A stretch of 46,804 nucleotides of DNA from positions 1 to 46,804 of the forward strand of contig JAZLFM010000024.1 in NCBI GenBank assembly GCA_045615765.1. The letters run 5' to 3'. Each line of letters begins with the position of its first letter. Position 1 is the first letter of the stretch. The notes under the pieces were generated by a model. That model did no database searches, was not told the DNA's origin, and saw only the letters and a program-made list of their open reading frames with translations. Below, one piece after another: positions 9,157 to 17,652 of the stretch. A program made the translations under genes and the position numbers. The stretch is from UBA1715 sp045615765 (GTDB lineage Bacteria > Bacteroidota > Bacteroidia > Bacteroidales > UBA1715).

Positions 9157-9793
9157 AAATATAGTATTCATATTATTGTTATTTCCTCTTGCTGACTTTG
9201 CGCAGACAACGGTAAAAATTGGCGTGTTAAAATATAGTGGCGGCGGCGATTGGTATGGTAATCCTACATCTGTTCCCAATTTAGTAGAGTTTTGCAATAA
9301 AACTATGCACTTGAACGCAACCCAAAGTACTGTTGATGTTGGTAGCCAAGAAATTTTCAATTATACAATGGTGCACATGACAGGTCATGGGAATGTGGTA
9401 TTTTCAGCCTCAGATGTACAAAATCTACGTGAATATCTATTGAGTGGCGGATTTCTCCACATAGACGACAATTACGGACTTGATAAATATATTCGTCGCG
9501 AAATGAAGAAAGTCTTTCCCGATGCTGAATTTGTAGAACTACCTATTACACATCCCATCTACAATCAACAATTCTCTTTTCCCAAAGGTTTGCCAAAAAT
9601 CCACGAACATGATGCTAAACCAGCACAAGGATTTGGAATAGAAATAGACGGAAGACTTGTTTGTTTTTACACCTATGAATGCGACTTAGGAGATGGTTGG
9701 GAAAACCCCGAAGTACACAACGACACCAACGAGATTCATCAAACTGCACTACAAATGGGCGCAAATATTGTGAGGTATATTTGTACACATTAA
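9143..9793 (+). CDS. DUF4159 exported protein
   Basis: This 216-residue protein has a signal peptide (LLLFPLADFAQ) and a DUF4159 domain. Typical segments are LKYSGGGDWYGNP, YTMVHMTGHG, LREYLLSGGFLHIDDNYG, FPKGLPKIHEHD and a C-terminal IHQTALQMGANIVRY. The domain resembles a glutamine-amidotransferase-like Rossmann fold, but its activity is unknown. The ATG lies 14 bases inside the preceding VWA gene, so the two are translationally close and probably form one unit. The start was chosen because it puts the signal peptide at the N-terminus. The spaced His and Asp residues (MTGHG, HIDD) might bind a metal, but that is a guess. Confidence 0.85.
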   Translation: MRLIKNIVFILLLFPLADFAQTTVKIGVLKYSGGGDWYGNPTSVPNLVEFCNKTMHLNATQSTVDVGSQEIFNYTMVHMTGHGNVVFSASDVQNLREYLLSGGFLHIDDNYGLDKYIRREMKKVFPDAEFVELPITHPIYNQQFSFPKGLPKIHEHDAKPAQGFGIEIDGRLVCFYTYECDLGDGWENPEVHNDTNEIHQTALQMGANIVRYICTH

Positions 9794-9932
9794 CAACTCA
9801 CCCGTAAAATTTGTGTCAGCATTTGCGATTAGCATTTCTTTTTTCATATTGTTTTTATTTGTCAAGAATATTATCACATTCCAATACTGACAAATACAAA
9901 TTTCCCCGTATATTTATAGAAATTTTTGTCTT

Positions 9933-12900
9933 ATGCTAAACATCTACAAAGCCTCAGCTGGCGCAGGAAAAACATATACACTTACAAAAGAATACATCAA
10001 ATTGTTGTTCAAAAAAGAGAACAACTATAGAAAAACCCTTGCCGTTACTTTTACCAATAACGCTTGCGACGAAATGAAATCTCGTATTCTTGAGGCATTA
10101 TATGAACTCTCGTATAATCCAGAAGCGCCATATCTGAAAGACTTGATGGAACTCGAGCAGACAAAGAATATTGACGACATTCAAAAAAAAGCACACAGAA
10201 TTTTTCGAGATCTATTGCATAACTATTCGTTCTTTTTTATAGAAACAATAGATTCGTTTACTCAACGGGTTATTCGAAATTTTGCAAAAGACTTGAATCT
10301 ACCTCCCAAGTTTTCATTGGAACTTGACCCAGAAACTATTTTAGAAACAATTATTAGAAAACTACTAACGAATTCCGTAGAGAATCCGGAGTTACATAAG
10401 TTATTGATTGACTTTGCTTTCGAAGATATAGATAATAACAAGCAGACCAACCTCAAAAATGAAATCAAACAAGCAAGCAAGCTGCTTTTCGAAGAAAAAT
10501 TTCAAGCTGAAAATATTACCGCTTCCACAAACGATTTTAATGAGATTTTGCAAGGTATGCACTCTTTTTTCGAAGAGCAATCCAATATCATTAAGAACTA
10601 TGAAAATATAGTATGCGGATACGCAAAACAAGCTATCAAAGAAATCGAACAAGCTGGACTGACAAGAGACGACTTTAAAAAATCCGGAAAAGCGTCGTGC
10701 ATCGACGTACTGAAAAAAATTGCAAGTAAAAATTTTTCCAAAGGCGTAGATCGAATCCTAACTGCCGAAATGGCTACAACTAAAAAATTAGATGCAGGAA
10801 AGCGAATAATTATAGAACAACTGTATAGTCAAAAGTTGGAAAGTCTCTTTGGTGAGTTACAAAATCTCCTTACTGAAAGCGAAGAAAAGCGAAAATATTA
10901 CACCGCGAAAAAATATGTTCAGCACAAACAAGGTATAATTCTTTCGCAATACATTCAATCGGAACTTGAGGCTTATTGCCGTGACGAGAATGCATTTTTC
11001 CTTTCGTTCGCAAATATGTTACTGAAAGGTATCATAAACCAAAGCGACACTCCATTTGTTTATGAAAAAATCGGACAACAAATCGAGAATATAATGATTG
11101 ATGAGTTCCAAGACACATCGAATATGCAATGGGACAATTTTAAACCTATTCTTTCGAACCTTTTGGCGGCACAAGACACAGAAGAAGCCTCGGGCTACGG
11201 ACTTATTATTGGAGATGTTAAACAATCTATTTATCGGTTCCGTAATGGTGATTGGAAAATTCTACACAATCTTGCAAGCCCGAACTCTCAGGAATTCCTC
11301 ATCAACGACCACTCTGAGGAAATCAAAACAAACTTCCGTAGTTACAAAAATGTGATTGATTTCAATAATGCATTTTTTGAGTCGTATTCCAAATATGTTG
11401 ATAGTCTATTTAATCAGAAATATGGTACGGAAAAGAATACCATTACTTCTATATATGAGGATTGTGCACAAAAAACAAATAAGTCTGCCGAAGGATGTGT
11501 AGAGATTCAACTCCTTAATGCAGATGGCAGTTTACGTTCAAACGAAGCAAAAGAACTACAACTACAAAAGATTTTCGAAAAAGTATTGTCGTTACTGCAA
11601 CAGGGACGAAATCCTGAAGATATTATGATTCTTTGTTATAAGAACAACACAATTAGTGAGATTGTGCAGTATTTTAACGAAAAGAAAAATGACGAGGCTT
11701 ACAAAGAATATGAAAACGCTTTTTCGATTATGAGTAAGCAAGCTCTTCTGGTTGACGGGGCTCCTTCAATTCAATTCATTATCAACTATCTACGAAAGAT
11801 GACGATGAAGGACGACGATAAAGGGATGGAGTTTGTAAAAGCAAGTTTGGCATTCTGCTATCAAACATTATTTCCGGAAAAAGCAACAGCCGAATCATTA
11901 CTTGACTTCAATCAAATTCCCGAAAAAACTATCGGCAGAAATATGTCAATTTTCGACACATGCGAACAAATAATTTTGCAATATGAGTTGAATACTATTA
12001 CAGCTGAAACTCCATTCTTGACAAATTTCCAAGATATAGTTCATTCATATTCAAAAAATAACAATACAAACATTTCTCATTTTTTGGAACATTGGGATGA
12101 AATTAAAGGCAAAACCTATCTTTCACAAAGCAAACGAATCGGAAGTTTACAAGCTGCTACCATACACAGTTCCAAAGGATTACAATATCCTGTTGTGATT
12201 CTTCCTGATTTCGCAAAAAACAGCGCTCCACAACATGCACACGCATTATACAAGACAAACGACAAGCGTCTTTCTATTGTGGAATTGAATGGCGATATGG
12301 GAGAAACTCTTTTAAAAGATGATTTCGTAGAAGAGATGTATCTTTCTGAAATAGATAACATTAACGCTCTTTATGTAGCTTGTACTCGAGCCGAAGAAGA
12401 ACTCTACATCTTTGATGTTTGTTCAAGTAAAGATGCTAAAGTAAAAACTGCACTGTTCGACAATACTATCGCTCAAATTTCTTGTGACGAATACAATGAC
12501 TATACCTTCCGTAAAGGAACAGCAAAAGGTTCCAAAAAGAACAATGAGAAACAAAAAGGCTTAGAAAAATATGTTGTCTATCAACCTGCAGCAAAGCTTT
12601 TGCCAGAGAAAAATTCGCGACATTTTGAAGACAGACTAAATCAACCACAAACGCAACGCGAACACGGTTTGCTTATGCACCAAATATTGGAACACATAAC
12701 TACCATAGACGATATTGACCGTTGTATTCTACAATACAGTCCAATAGAACTTATAGATATAACTGAGCAAAAAGAAATTGCACAGAATCTACGCGAAAAA
12801 CTCGCAAATCCTGAAGTTGCACCATGGTTTGACAATAGTTGGGATTCCATACTTACCGAACAAACGCTTATGCTTCCCAACGGAGTTGAAAAACGACCAG

Positions 12901-13079
12901 ATAGAATGTTGGTAAAAGGAAAAGAAATAACAGTTATCGACTATAAATTCACCAAGGAACATGAAGACTCCCATATAAAACAAGTGAGAGAATATATGCA
13001 TATTCTCTCACAAATGGGTTATACCACGAAAGGGTATATTTGGTATGTCGATTTAAACGATATCGTTTCCGTTGCCTAA
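9933..13079 (+). CDS. AddA-like UvrD-family helicase with C-terminal nuclease domain
   Basis: This 1048-residue protein is a superfamily-1 helicase joined to a RecB-type nuclease. ASAGAGKT (7-14) is Walker A. IDEFQDT (about 389) is motif II, GDVKQSIYRFR (about 427) motif III, NFRS (about 468) motif IV, ATIHSSKGLQYPVV (about 743) motif V, and YVACTRAEEELY (about 813) motif VI. Near the end, LMHQILEH and PDRMLVKGKEITVIDYKF carry the His and Asp...D-Y-K residues of the RecB nuclease motif. The protein should unwind and degrade double-strand DNA ends for recombinational repair. The expected AddB partner is not adjacent. The last four bases overlap the convergent acyl-CoA synthetase gene. Confidence 0.9.
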   Translation: MLNIYKASAGAGKTYTLTKEYIKLLFKKENNYRKTLAVTFTNNACDEMKSRILEALYELSYNPEAPYLKDLMELEQTKNIDDIQKKAHRIFRDLLHNYSFFFIETIDSFTQRVIRNFAKDLNLPPKFSLELDPETILETIIRKLLTNSVENPELHKLLIDFAFEDIDNNKQTNLKNEIKQASKLLFEEKFQAENITASTNDFNEILQGMHSFFEEQSNIIKNYENIVCGYAKQAIKEIEQAGLTRDDFKKSGKASCIDVLKKIASKNFSKGVDRILTAEMATTKKLDAGKRIIIEQLYSQKLESLFGELQNLLTESEEKRKYYTAKKYVQHKQGIILSQYIQSELEAYCRDENAFFLSFANMLLKGIINQSDTPFVYEKIGQQIENIMIDEFQDTSNMQWDNFKPILSNLLAAQDTEEASGYGLIIGDVKQSIYRFRNGDWKILHNLASPNSQEFLINDHSEEIKTNFRSYKNVIDFNNAFFESYSKYVDSLFNQKYGTEKNTITSIYEDCAQKTNKSAEGCVEIQLLNADGSLRSNEAKELQLQKIFEKVLSLLQQGRNPEDIMILCYKNNTISEIVQYFNEKKNDEAYKEYENAFSIMSKQALLVDGAPSIQFIINYLRKMTMKDDDKGMEFVKASLAFCYQTLFPEKATAESLLDFNQIPEKTIGRNMSIFDTCEQIILQYELNTITAETPFLTNFQDIVHSYSKNNNTNISHFLEHWDEIKGKTYLSQSKRIGSLQAATIHSSKGLQYPVVILPDFAKNSAPQHAHALYKTNDKRLSIVELNGDMGETLLKDDFVEEMYLSEIDNINALYVACTRAEEELYIFDVCSSKDAKVKTALFDNTIAQISCDEYNDYTFRKGTAKGSKKNNEKQKGLEKYVVYQPAAKLLPEKNSRHFEDRLNQPQTQREHGLLMHQILEHITTIDDIDRCILQYSPIELIDITEQKEIAQNLREKLANPEVAPWFDNSWDSILTEQTLMLPNGVEKRPDRMLVKGKEITVIDYKFTKEHEDSHIKQVREYMHILSQMGYTTKGYIWYVDLNDIVSVA

Positions 13080-14881
13080 ACGAACAACTTAGCGATTTCT
13101 TCTTTGTATTTATTCTCAACTACACCACGTTTTACTTTCAATGTTGGTGTTAAGAAACCATTATCCATTCCCCATGGTTCTGCAACAAGAGCGAATTTCT
13201 TAACTTGTTCAGTGTCACCAAATTCTTTGTTGAACGTGTCAATTTCTTTTCGGAATTGAGTAAATACAGCTTTGTCTTTTATAATTTCGGCAGGAGAAGT
13301 ATATGTAATACCATTTGCAGCACACCATGTTTTTACATATTCAAAGTTTGGAGCAATTACAGCACCTGCAAACTTTTGTCCTTCACCCACAACAACCATA
13401 TTTTCAATAAATGGAGAAGTTGACATTTTTTCTTCAATTACTTGTGGGTTAACATATTTACCCATAGCTGTCTTGAACAATGACTTAATACGACCTGTCA
13501 AAACCAATTGGTTTCTTTCGTTGAAATGACCAAGGTCACCAGTATGGAACCAACCATCAGCGTCGATTACTTCAGCAGTCAATTCAGGAGCTTTATAATA
13601 CCCCATCATCACATTATGACCACGGCAAATTACTTCACCTTTTTCAGAAATTTTAACCTCTGTACCAGCTAAACCTGGACCTACCGTTCCTGCTTCACGA
13701 CCAAATTTATCACGAGTATGAACGGCAACAACAGGAGAAGTTTCTGTCAAACCATATCCTTCGAACAATGTCATTCCAATTGCATTGAAGAAAGAAACTA
13801 ATTTCGCTGGAATTGCAGCAGAACCAGAAACAACCACATCAAAGTCACCACCAATTCCTTCGTAAATTTTATTGAAAACCAATTTCTTAGCTATCGCATA
13901 TTTTATTCCATAACCGAAAGGACGGTCTGATTCTTCAATACGGTAAGCTTTGGCAACATCTACAGCCCAATAGAAAATCTTTTGAGAAAGACCTTTCATC
14001 TTCTTTCCATTGTCGTAGATCTTATCATAGAATTTTTCCCAAACACGAGGAACACATGTCATCATGGTTGGTTTTATTTCTTTAATATTTTCTGCAATTG
14101 TACCCAAGTTTTGAGCGTAATAAACCGACATTCCAAGATATTGATATAAATAAATCAACATTCTCTCGTACACGTGGCTCAATGGCAAGAAACTTAACGC
14201 ACGAGTCGATGAAGCCGAAGGAATAGTCTTTAATGCTTTTACTTGACTTACTAAGTTACAATGCGCCAACATTACACCTTTTGGTGTACCTGTTGTTCCC
14301 GATGTATATACAATTGTACAACAATCTGTAGGTTTAACAGCATCTTTACGACGTTGTAACTCTTCTGGATTTGGATTGTTCTTTCCAAGTTCAACTAATT
14401 GTTCAAAATAAGGATAATCCTTTCTATCTTGGAATGTATAGAAATATTGAACATTTGGAAGATCTTCTTTAACTGCTGTAATTTTTTTCATTACCTCAGC
14501 ACCTTCCATTATCACTACTTTAGCCTCACAGTGATTCAAAATATAGCGATAGTCATTTTCACTGATTGTTGGATAAACCGGTACTAGAATTGCACCAATT
14601 TGTTGAACACCCATATCAATCATATTCCATTCTGGACGACTTGAAGATATTAAAGCAACTTTATCACCTGCTTGAACACCTAAAGCCATTAATGCATAAC
14701 TGATATTGCATGCACATTCCTTATACTCATCTGGACTATATGTCACCCAGGAACCTGTATTTTTTCCTCCTAATGCAATTTGCTGATGAGGATTGTTTTC
14801 TTTATAAAAATCAAGAAGATCAAAAACTCTTGTAACATCTTTAAATTTTGAGAAATCTCTCAATACATACTTATGTGCCAT
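13076..14881 (-). CDS. Long-chain fatty acid-CoA ligase (AMP-forming)
   Basis: This 601-residue enzyme activates fatty acids to acyl-CoA through an acyl-adenylate. The P-loop is YTSGTTGTPKGVMLAH. GYGLTETSP is the adenylate-binding motif, GWFHTGDLG the hinge-side Asp motif, and GRIKSLFKTAMGKYVNP the C-terminal domain with the catalytic Lys region. The overall layout is that of the FACL/FAA1 branch common in Bacteroidota, so long-chain substrates are likely. The gene stands alone on the minus strand, tail to tail with the helicase gene. A 33-bp perfect palindrome lies 5 bases upstream of its ATG and could be an operator or a leader hairpin. Confidence 0.92.
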   Translation of the reverse strand: MAHKYVLRDFSKFKDVTRVFDLLDFYKENNPHQQIALGGKNTGSWVTYSPDEYKECACNISYALMALGVQAGDKVALISSSRPEWNMIDMGVQQIGAILVPVYPTISENDYRYILNHCEAKVVIMEGAEVMKKITAVKEDLPNVQYFYTFQDRKDYPYFEQLVELGKNNPNPEELQRRKDAVKPTDCCTIVYTSGTTGTPKGVMLAHCNLVSQVKALKTIPSASSTRALSFLPLSHVYERMLIYLYQYLGMSVYYAQNLGTIAENIKEIKPTMMTCVPRVWEKFYDKIYDNGKKMKGLSQKIFYWAVDVAKAYRIEESDRPFGYGIKYAIAKKLVFNKIYEGIGGDFDVVVSGSAAIPAKLVSFFNAIGMTLFEGYGLTETSPVVAVHTRDKFGREAGTVGPGLAGTEVKISEKGEVICRGHNVMMGYYKAPELTAEVIDADGWFHTGDLGHFNERNQLVLTGRIKSLFKTAMGKYVNPQVIEEKMSTSPFIENMVVVGEGQKFAGAVIAPNFEYVKTWCAANGITYTSPAEIIKDKAVFTQFRKEIDTFNKEFGDTEQVKKFALVAEPWGMDNGFLTPTLKVKRGVVENKYKEEIAKLFV

Positions 14882-14886
14882 AACTT

Positions 14887-14919
14887 TTATTTTTTCTACA
14901 AATTTTGTAGAAAAAATAA
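14887..14919. promoter_or_regulatory. 33-bp perfect palindrome in the leader of the acyl-CoA ligase gene
   Basis: Arms of 16 bases (14887-14902, TTATTTTTTCTACAAA, and its exact complement at 14904-14919) surround one base. The sequence is AT-rich with a CTACAAA/TTTGTAG core. It starts five bases upstream of the ligase ATG. It could be a repressor operator or a transcribed hairpin; no adjacent regulator gene identifies a ligand. Confidence 0.6.
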
Positions 14920-14941
14920 TTAGTTCAAAATAAAAGGTATA

Positions 14942-15005
14942 TGCCTAACGGCAAATACACTAAAGTTCTATTTTTGGAGTGAAAACAGCATTTTTGGGGT
15001 GAAAT
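14942..15005. repeat. Isolated REP-like hairpin and 21-bp imperfect tandem repeat
   Basis: The gap 14882-15058 contains no gene. At 14942-14953, TGCC-TAAC-GGCA has the same stem and TAAC loop as the hairpins of the array around 33.6-34.8 kb, so it looks like a stray or decayed copy. At about 14969-15005, ATTTTTGGAGTGAAA recurs 21 bases later as ATTTTTGGGGTGAAA. Nothing else was recognised here. Confidence 0.5.
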
Positions 15006-15058
15006 TCTCCTCCGAGAATCGGCAATGGGTGAAACCAACGAACGAAAACAAGCGTTTT

Positions 15059-15763
15059 TTACTCTGCTTCTTCAGGAAAATCTTCTATTGTTTTCGATAT
15101 ACGAAACTGAATATAAGTGATAGGTTTTCCTTGCGTTAGATAATATGATTCATAATGGGTTTTTACCGAAAGTACCTCATCGCAATATGGAGAATTGTAT
15201 AAATCATCGGTAGCAATCAAAATTTCTTGATTATTAAATTCAAGAAGTGCTTTCGTATAATCATACAATTCTTTACTATCAGTCTTTAGATTCACAACAG
15301 CATTTGGTTTCAACATTCCCAAATACATATTTAAAAATCGTGGAGATGTTAAACGCTTTTTGGCTCTTTTCTCTCGCAATTGTGGGTCTGGAAATGTAAT
15401 CCAAATCTCATCAACCTCATCTTTTCCAAAGAACGAATCTATAAACTCAATACGAGTACGCAAAAAAGCGACATTATTCATCGATTCCTCCAATGCTGTT
15501 TTCGCACCACGCCAGAAACGAGCACCTTTTATATCTATACCGATATAGTTTTTTTCTGGAAATTTTCTGGCAAGAGCTACTGTATATTCACCTTTACCAC
15601 ATCCAAGTTCTAAAACTATAGGTAAGTCATTCTTCCAATACGACTTGCGCCAAGCATTCTTCAAAGAATAATCTTTACGGAAAATTTCCTCAAAGTTTGG
15701 TTGAATTACATTTGGGAAAACTTCATTGTCTGCAAATCGTTGTAACTTATTTTTAGCACTCAT
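15059..15763 (-). CDS. trmB: tRNA (guanine-N7-)-methyltransferase
   Basis: This 234-residue SAM-dependent enzyme methylates G46 in the tRNA variable loop. VLELGCGKGEYTVALA is the SAM-binding motif I and NYIGIDIKGAR follows as motif II. EIWITFPDPQLREKRAKKRLTSPRFL is the TrmB signature that carries the catalytic Asp. The ATG at 15763 shares its A with the TAA stop of gldH (TAATG), which indicates translational coupling. A longer frame upstream encodes nothing family-like, so this start is preferred. It is the last gene of the minus-strand run beginning at 19288. Confidence 0.93.
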   Translation of the reverse strand: MSAKNKLQRFADNEVFPNVIQPNFEEIFRKDYSLKNAWRKSYWKNDLPIVLELGCGKGEYTVALARKFPEKNYIGIDIKGARFWRGAKTALEESMNNVAFLRTRIEFIDSFFGKDEVDEIWITFPDPQLREKRAKKRLTSPRFLNMYLGMLKPNAVVNLKTDSKELYDYTKALLEFNNQEILIATDDLYNSPYCDEVLSVKTHYESYYLTQGKPITYIQFRISKTIEDFPEEAE

Positions 15764-16242
15764 TATTTTTTTACCATTGAAAGTGAAACAGATTGTAAAC
15801 CAGCAACTCCACACGAACTATTTGTACATCGCATAGCTTGCTCAAAAACAAACACATAACGACCTATTTGTGGAAATTTCACATTAGTTTTATATTGAAA
15901 TTCATTAGAATAACCACTCCATCCCGAACCTAACCATTCCCCATCTGGCGTAGCTAAAATAAAATCTATAGTATCGCGTACATATTCATTTGAAGGGAAA
16001 ATGATGTCAGTAAACAAGTACAAATTCGAATATGGATATTCGTCACTATTCACAATAGAAAAAGCAATGTCATACGACTGTGTTGTGTCATTTACGTCCA
16101 CATAAAAACGAACGACAGAATCCTTCAACCAAGTATTATCCGAAAATGCAACTGTTTCATTAAACACTTGTTTTGAATTACAACCAACACAAGCACATAA
16201 TGCAACTAAACATCCTATGAAACTAAACAATCTAGTTCTCAT
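15763..16242 (-). CDS. gldH: Gliding-motility-type lipoprotein GldH
   Basis: This 159-residue lipoprotein has a signal sequence that ends in a lipobox (CACVGC, Cys at about residue 19). The rest is a beta-rich domain typical of GldH. GldH is needed for gliding in Flavobacterium and is also conserved in many non-gliding Bacteroidota, where its role is unclear. The start was placed at 16242 because this gives the signal peptide; the frame stays open for another 246 bases inside the low-complexity end of ricT. The ATG overlaps the ricT stop by 11 bases, and the stop overlaps the trmB start. The order ricT-gldH is one I recall as conserved in the phylum. Confidence 0.85.
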   Translation of the reverse strand: MRTRLFSFIGCLVALCACVGCNSKQVFNETVAFSDNTWLKDSVVRFYVDVNDTTQSYDIAFSIVNSDEYPYSNLYLFTDIIFPSNEYVRDTIDFILATPDGEWLGSGWSGYSNEFQYKTNVKFPQIGRYVFVFEQAMRCTNSSCGVAGLQSVSLSMVKK

Positions 16243-17623
16243 CGTTTCGTGGTTTCTGTTGATTTTGCTCTTTATTTTGGTTTTGTTGTTGGTTATTACC
16301 TCCGCCATTATGTCTATTATGATTTTTATGACGGTTGTTTCTATTTTGGCGTTGACCGTTATTCTGCTGATTGTTATTTTGTTGGTTCTGATTTTGATTT
16401 TCTGCAGGTTGTTGAGCATTTCGTTCCTGATTTTGATTTTTAGGAGCAGAAACAGATTGCTGATTGTTTTGACCTGCATTATTACCATTGGAATGTTTTT
16501 TCTTCTTCTTTTTCTTATCGAATCGAGTAAGACTTTCTTGGCCTACAACATTTTCATAATCAGGAACATATTCTCTTTCGACTTCTGTTGTCGCACCTTG
16601 TAGTGTATCAGGTTTTATTCCTTTTCGATTTAATTCGATAATTTCCTTTACTCTATCTACAGACAATTCAACAAAAGTTGGAACATCATCCTTCTTATAT
16701 AAATATGTCATTACACGCTTGTACACATCTGTCTTTGTATGATGTGCGCGACCTTCCTTAAACTCAAGCGCAATGTTAGTTTCCGGAAAATCCTTACGGG
16801 CATCCATATAGCTGGCAAGTTCGAAATTCAAACAACACTTTAATTTACCACATTGACCTGCCATTTTTTGAGGATTCAACGAAACCTCTTGATAACGAGC
16901 CGCATTTGTAGAAACTGAAACAAAGTTTGAAATAAAAGAAGAACAACACAAATCTCTACCACACAAACCTATTCCACCGATTCTTCCGGCTTCTTGACGA
17001 ACACCAATCTGACGCATTTCTATGCGTACTTTGAATTCTTCTGCAAAAACTTTAATTAATTCACGGAAGTCAACTCGTTCATCTGCAATATAATAGAATA
17101 TAGCCTTGGTTTTATCTCCTTGATACTCAACATCGCCAATTTTCATATTAAGTTTTAGATCTTTGGCAATTTGACGAGAACGAATCATTGTCTTGTGTTC
17201 CAAAGACTTTGCTTCTTTCCATTTTTCAATGTCAGCTTCTTTTGCCTTACGATAGATTTTTGGGAATGTATCAGGAACCTTTTTGCCGAAAGCCTTTCGT
17301 ATTTGTAGGTTGACCAACTCGCCCATTAGCGAGACTGTTCCTACATCGTATCCCGATGCTGTTTCAACAGCAACAATGTCTCCTACTTCTAAAGTTAAAC
17401 CTAAATCATTCACATAATAATCCTTGCGAGTATTCTTAAAACGAACCTCAACAAGTTTACGCGAATTCTCAGGCAATTCAATATTCGACATCCAGTCGTA
17501 GCAATACAATTTTGCACTGCCACTTCTTTGTGCCGATTTCTTTATTTGTTGTGCATATTGTTCCGTTTTCGAAACCGAAGCACCTTCATTTGTATCGTTA
17601 TTTGAAATTATATTCTGTTCCAT
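16232..17623 (-). CDS. ricT: PSP1-domain protein RicT with Asn/Gln-rich tail
   Basis: This 463-residue protein has a PSP1/RicT domain over about residues 40-310. It includes GIGLCGRDLCCSSF and QCGKLKCCLNFE, the conserved cysteines that bind an iron-sulfur cluster in the Bacillus Ric complex. In Bacillus RicT works with RicA and RicF in RNA processing; a similar role here is inferred. From about residue 370 the protein becomes a low-complexity tail of Asn, Gln, Lys and Arg, probably disordered and possibly RNA-binding. The ATG at 17623 is preferred over an in-frame TTG five codons upstream. It lies between holB and gldH on one likely transcript. Confidence 0.87.
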   Translation of the reverse strand: MEQNIISNNDTNEGASVSKTEQYAQQIKKSAQRSGSAKLYCYDWMSNIELPENSRKLVEVRFKNTRKDYYVNDLGLTLEVGDIVAVETASGYDVGTVSLMGELVNLQIRKAFGKKVPDTFPKIYRKAKEADIEKWKEAKSLEHKTMIRSRQIAKDLKLNMKIGDVEYQGDKTKAIFYYIADERVDFRELIKVFAEEFKVRIEMRQIGVRQEAGRIGGIGLCGRDLCCSSFISNFVSVSTNAARYQEVSLNPQKMAGQCGKLKCCLNFELASYMDARKDFPETNIALEFKEGRAHHTKTDVYKRVMTYLYKKDDVPTFVELSVDRVKEIIELNRKGIKPDTLQGATTEVEREYVPDYENVVGQESLTRFDKKKKKKKHSNGNNAGQNNQQSVSAPKNQNQERNAQQPAENQNQNQQNNNQQNNGQRQNRNNRHKNHNRHNGGGNNQQQNQNKEQNQQKPRNDEN

Positions 17624-17652
17624 TGTAAATAAAAGCAAACAAAATTAGAAAA

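Noticed and set aside
16217..16603. 128-codon plus-strand hydrophobic reading frame
   Set aside because: It is the complement of the Asn/Gln-rich end of ricT; such antisense reads are hydrophobic by composition and not a membrane protein.
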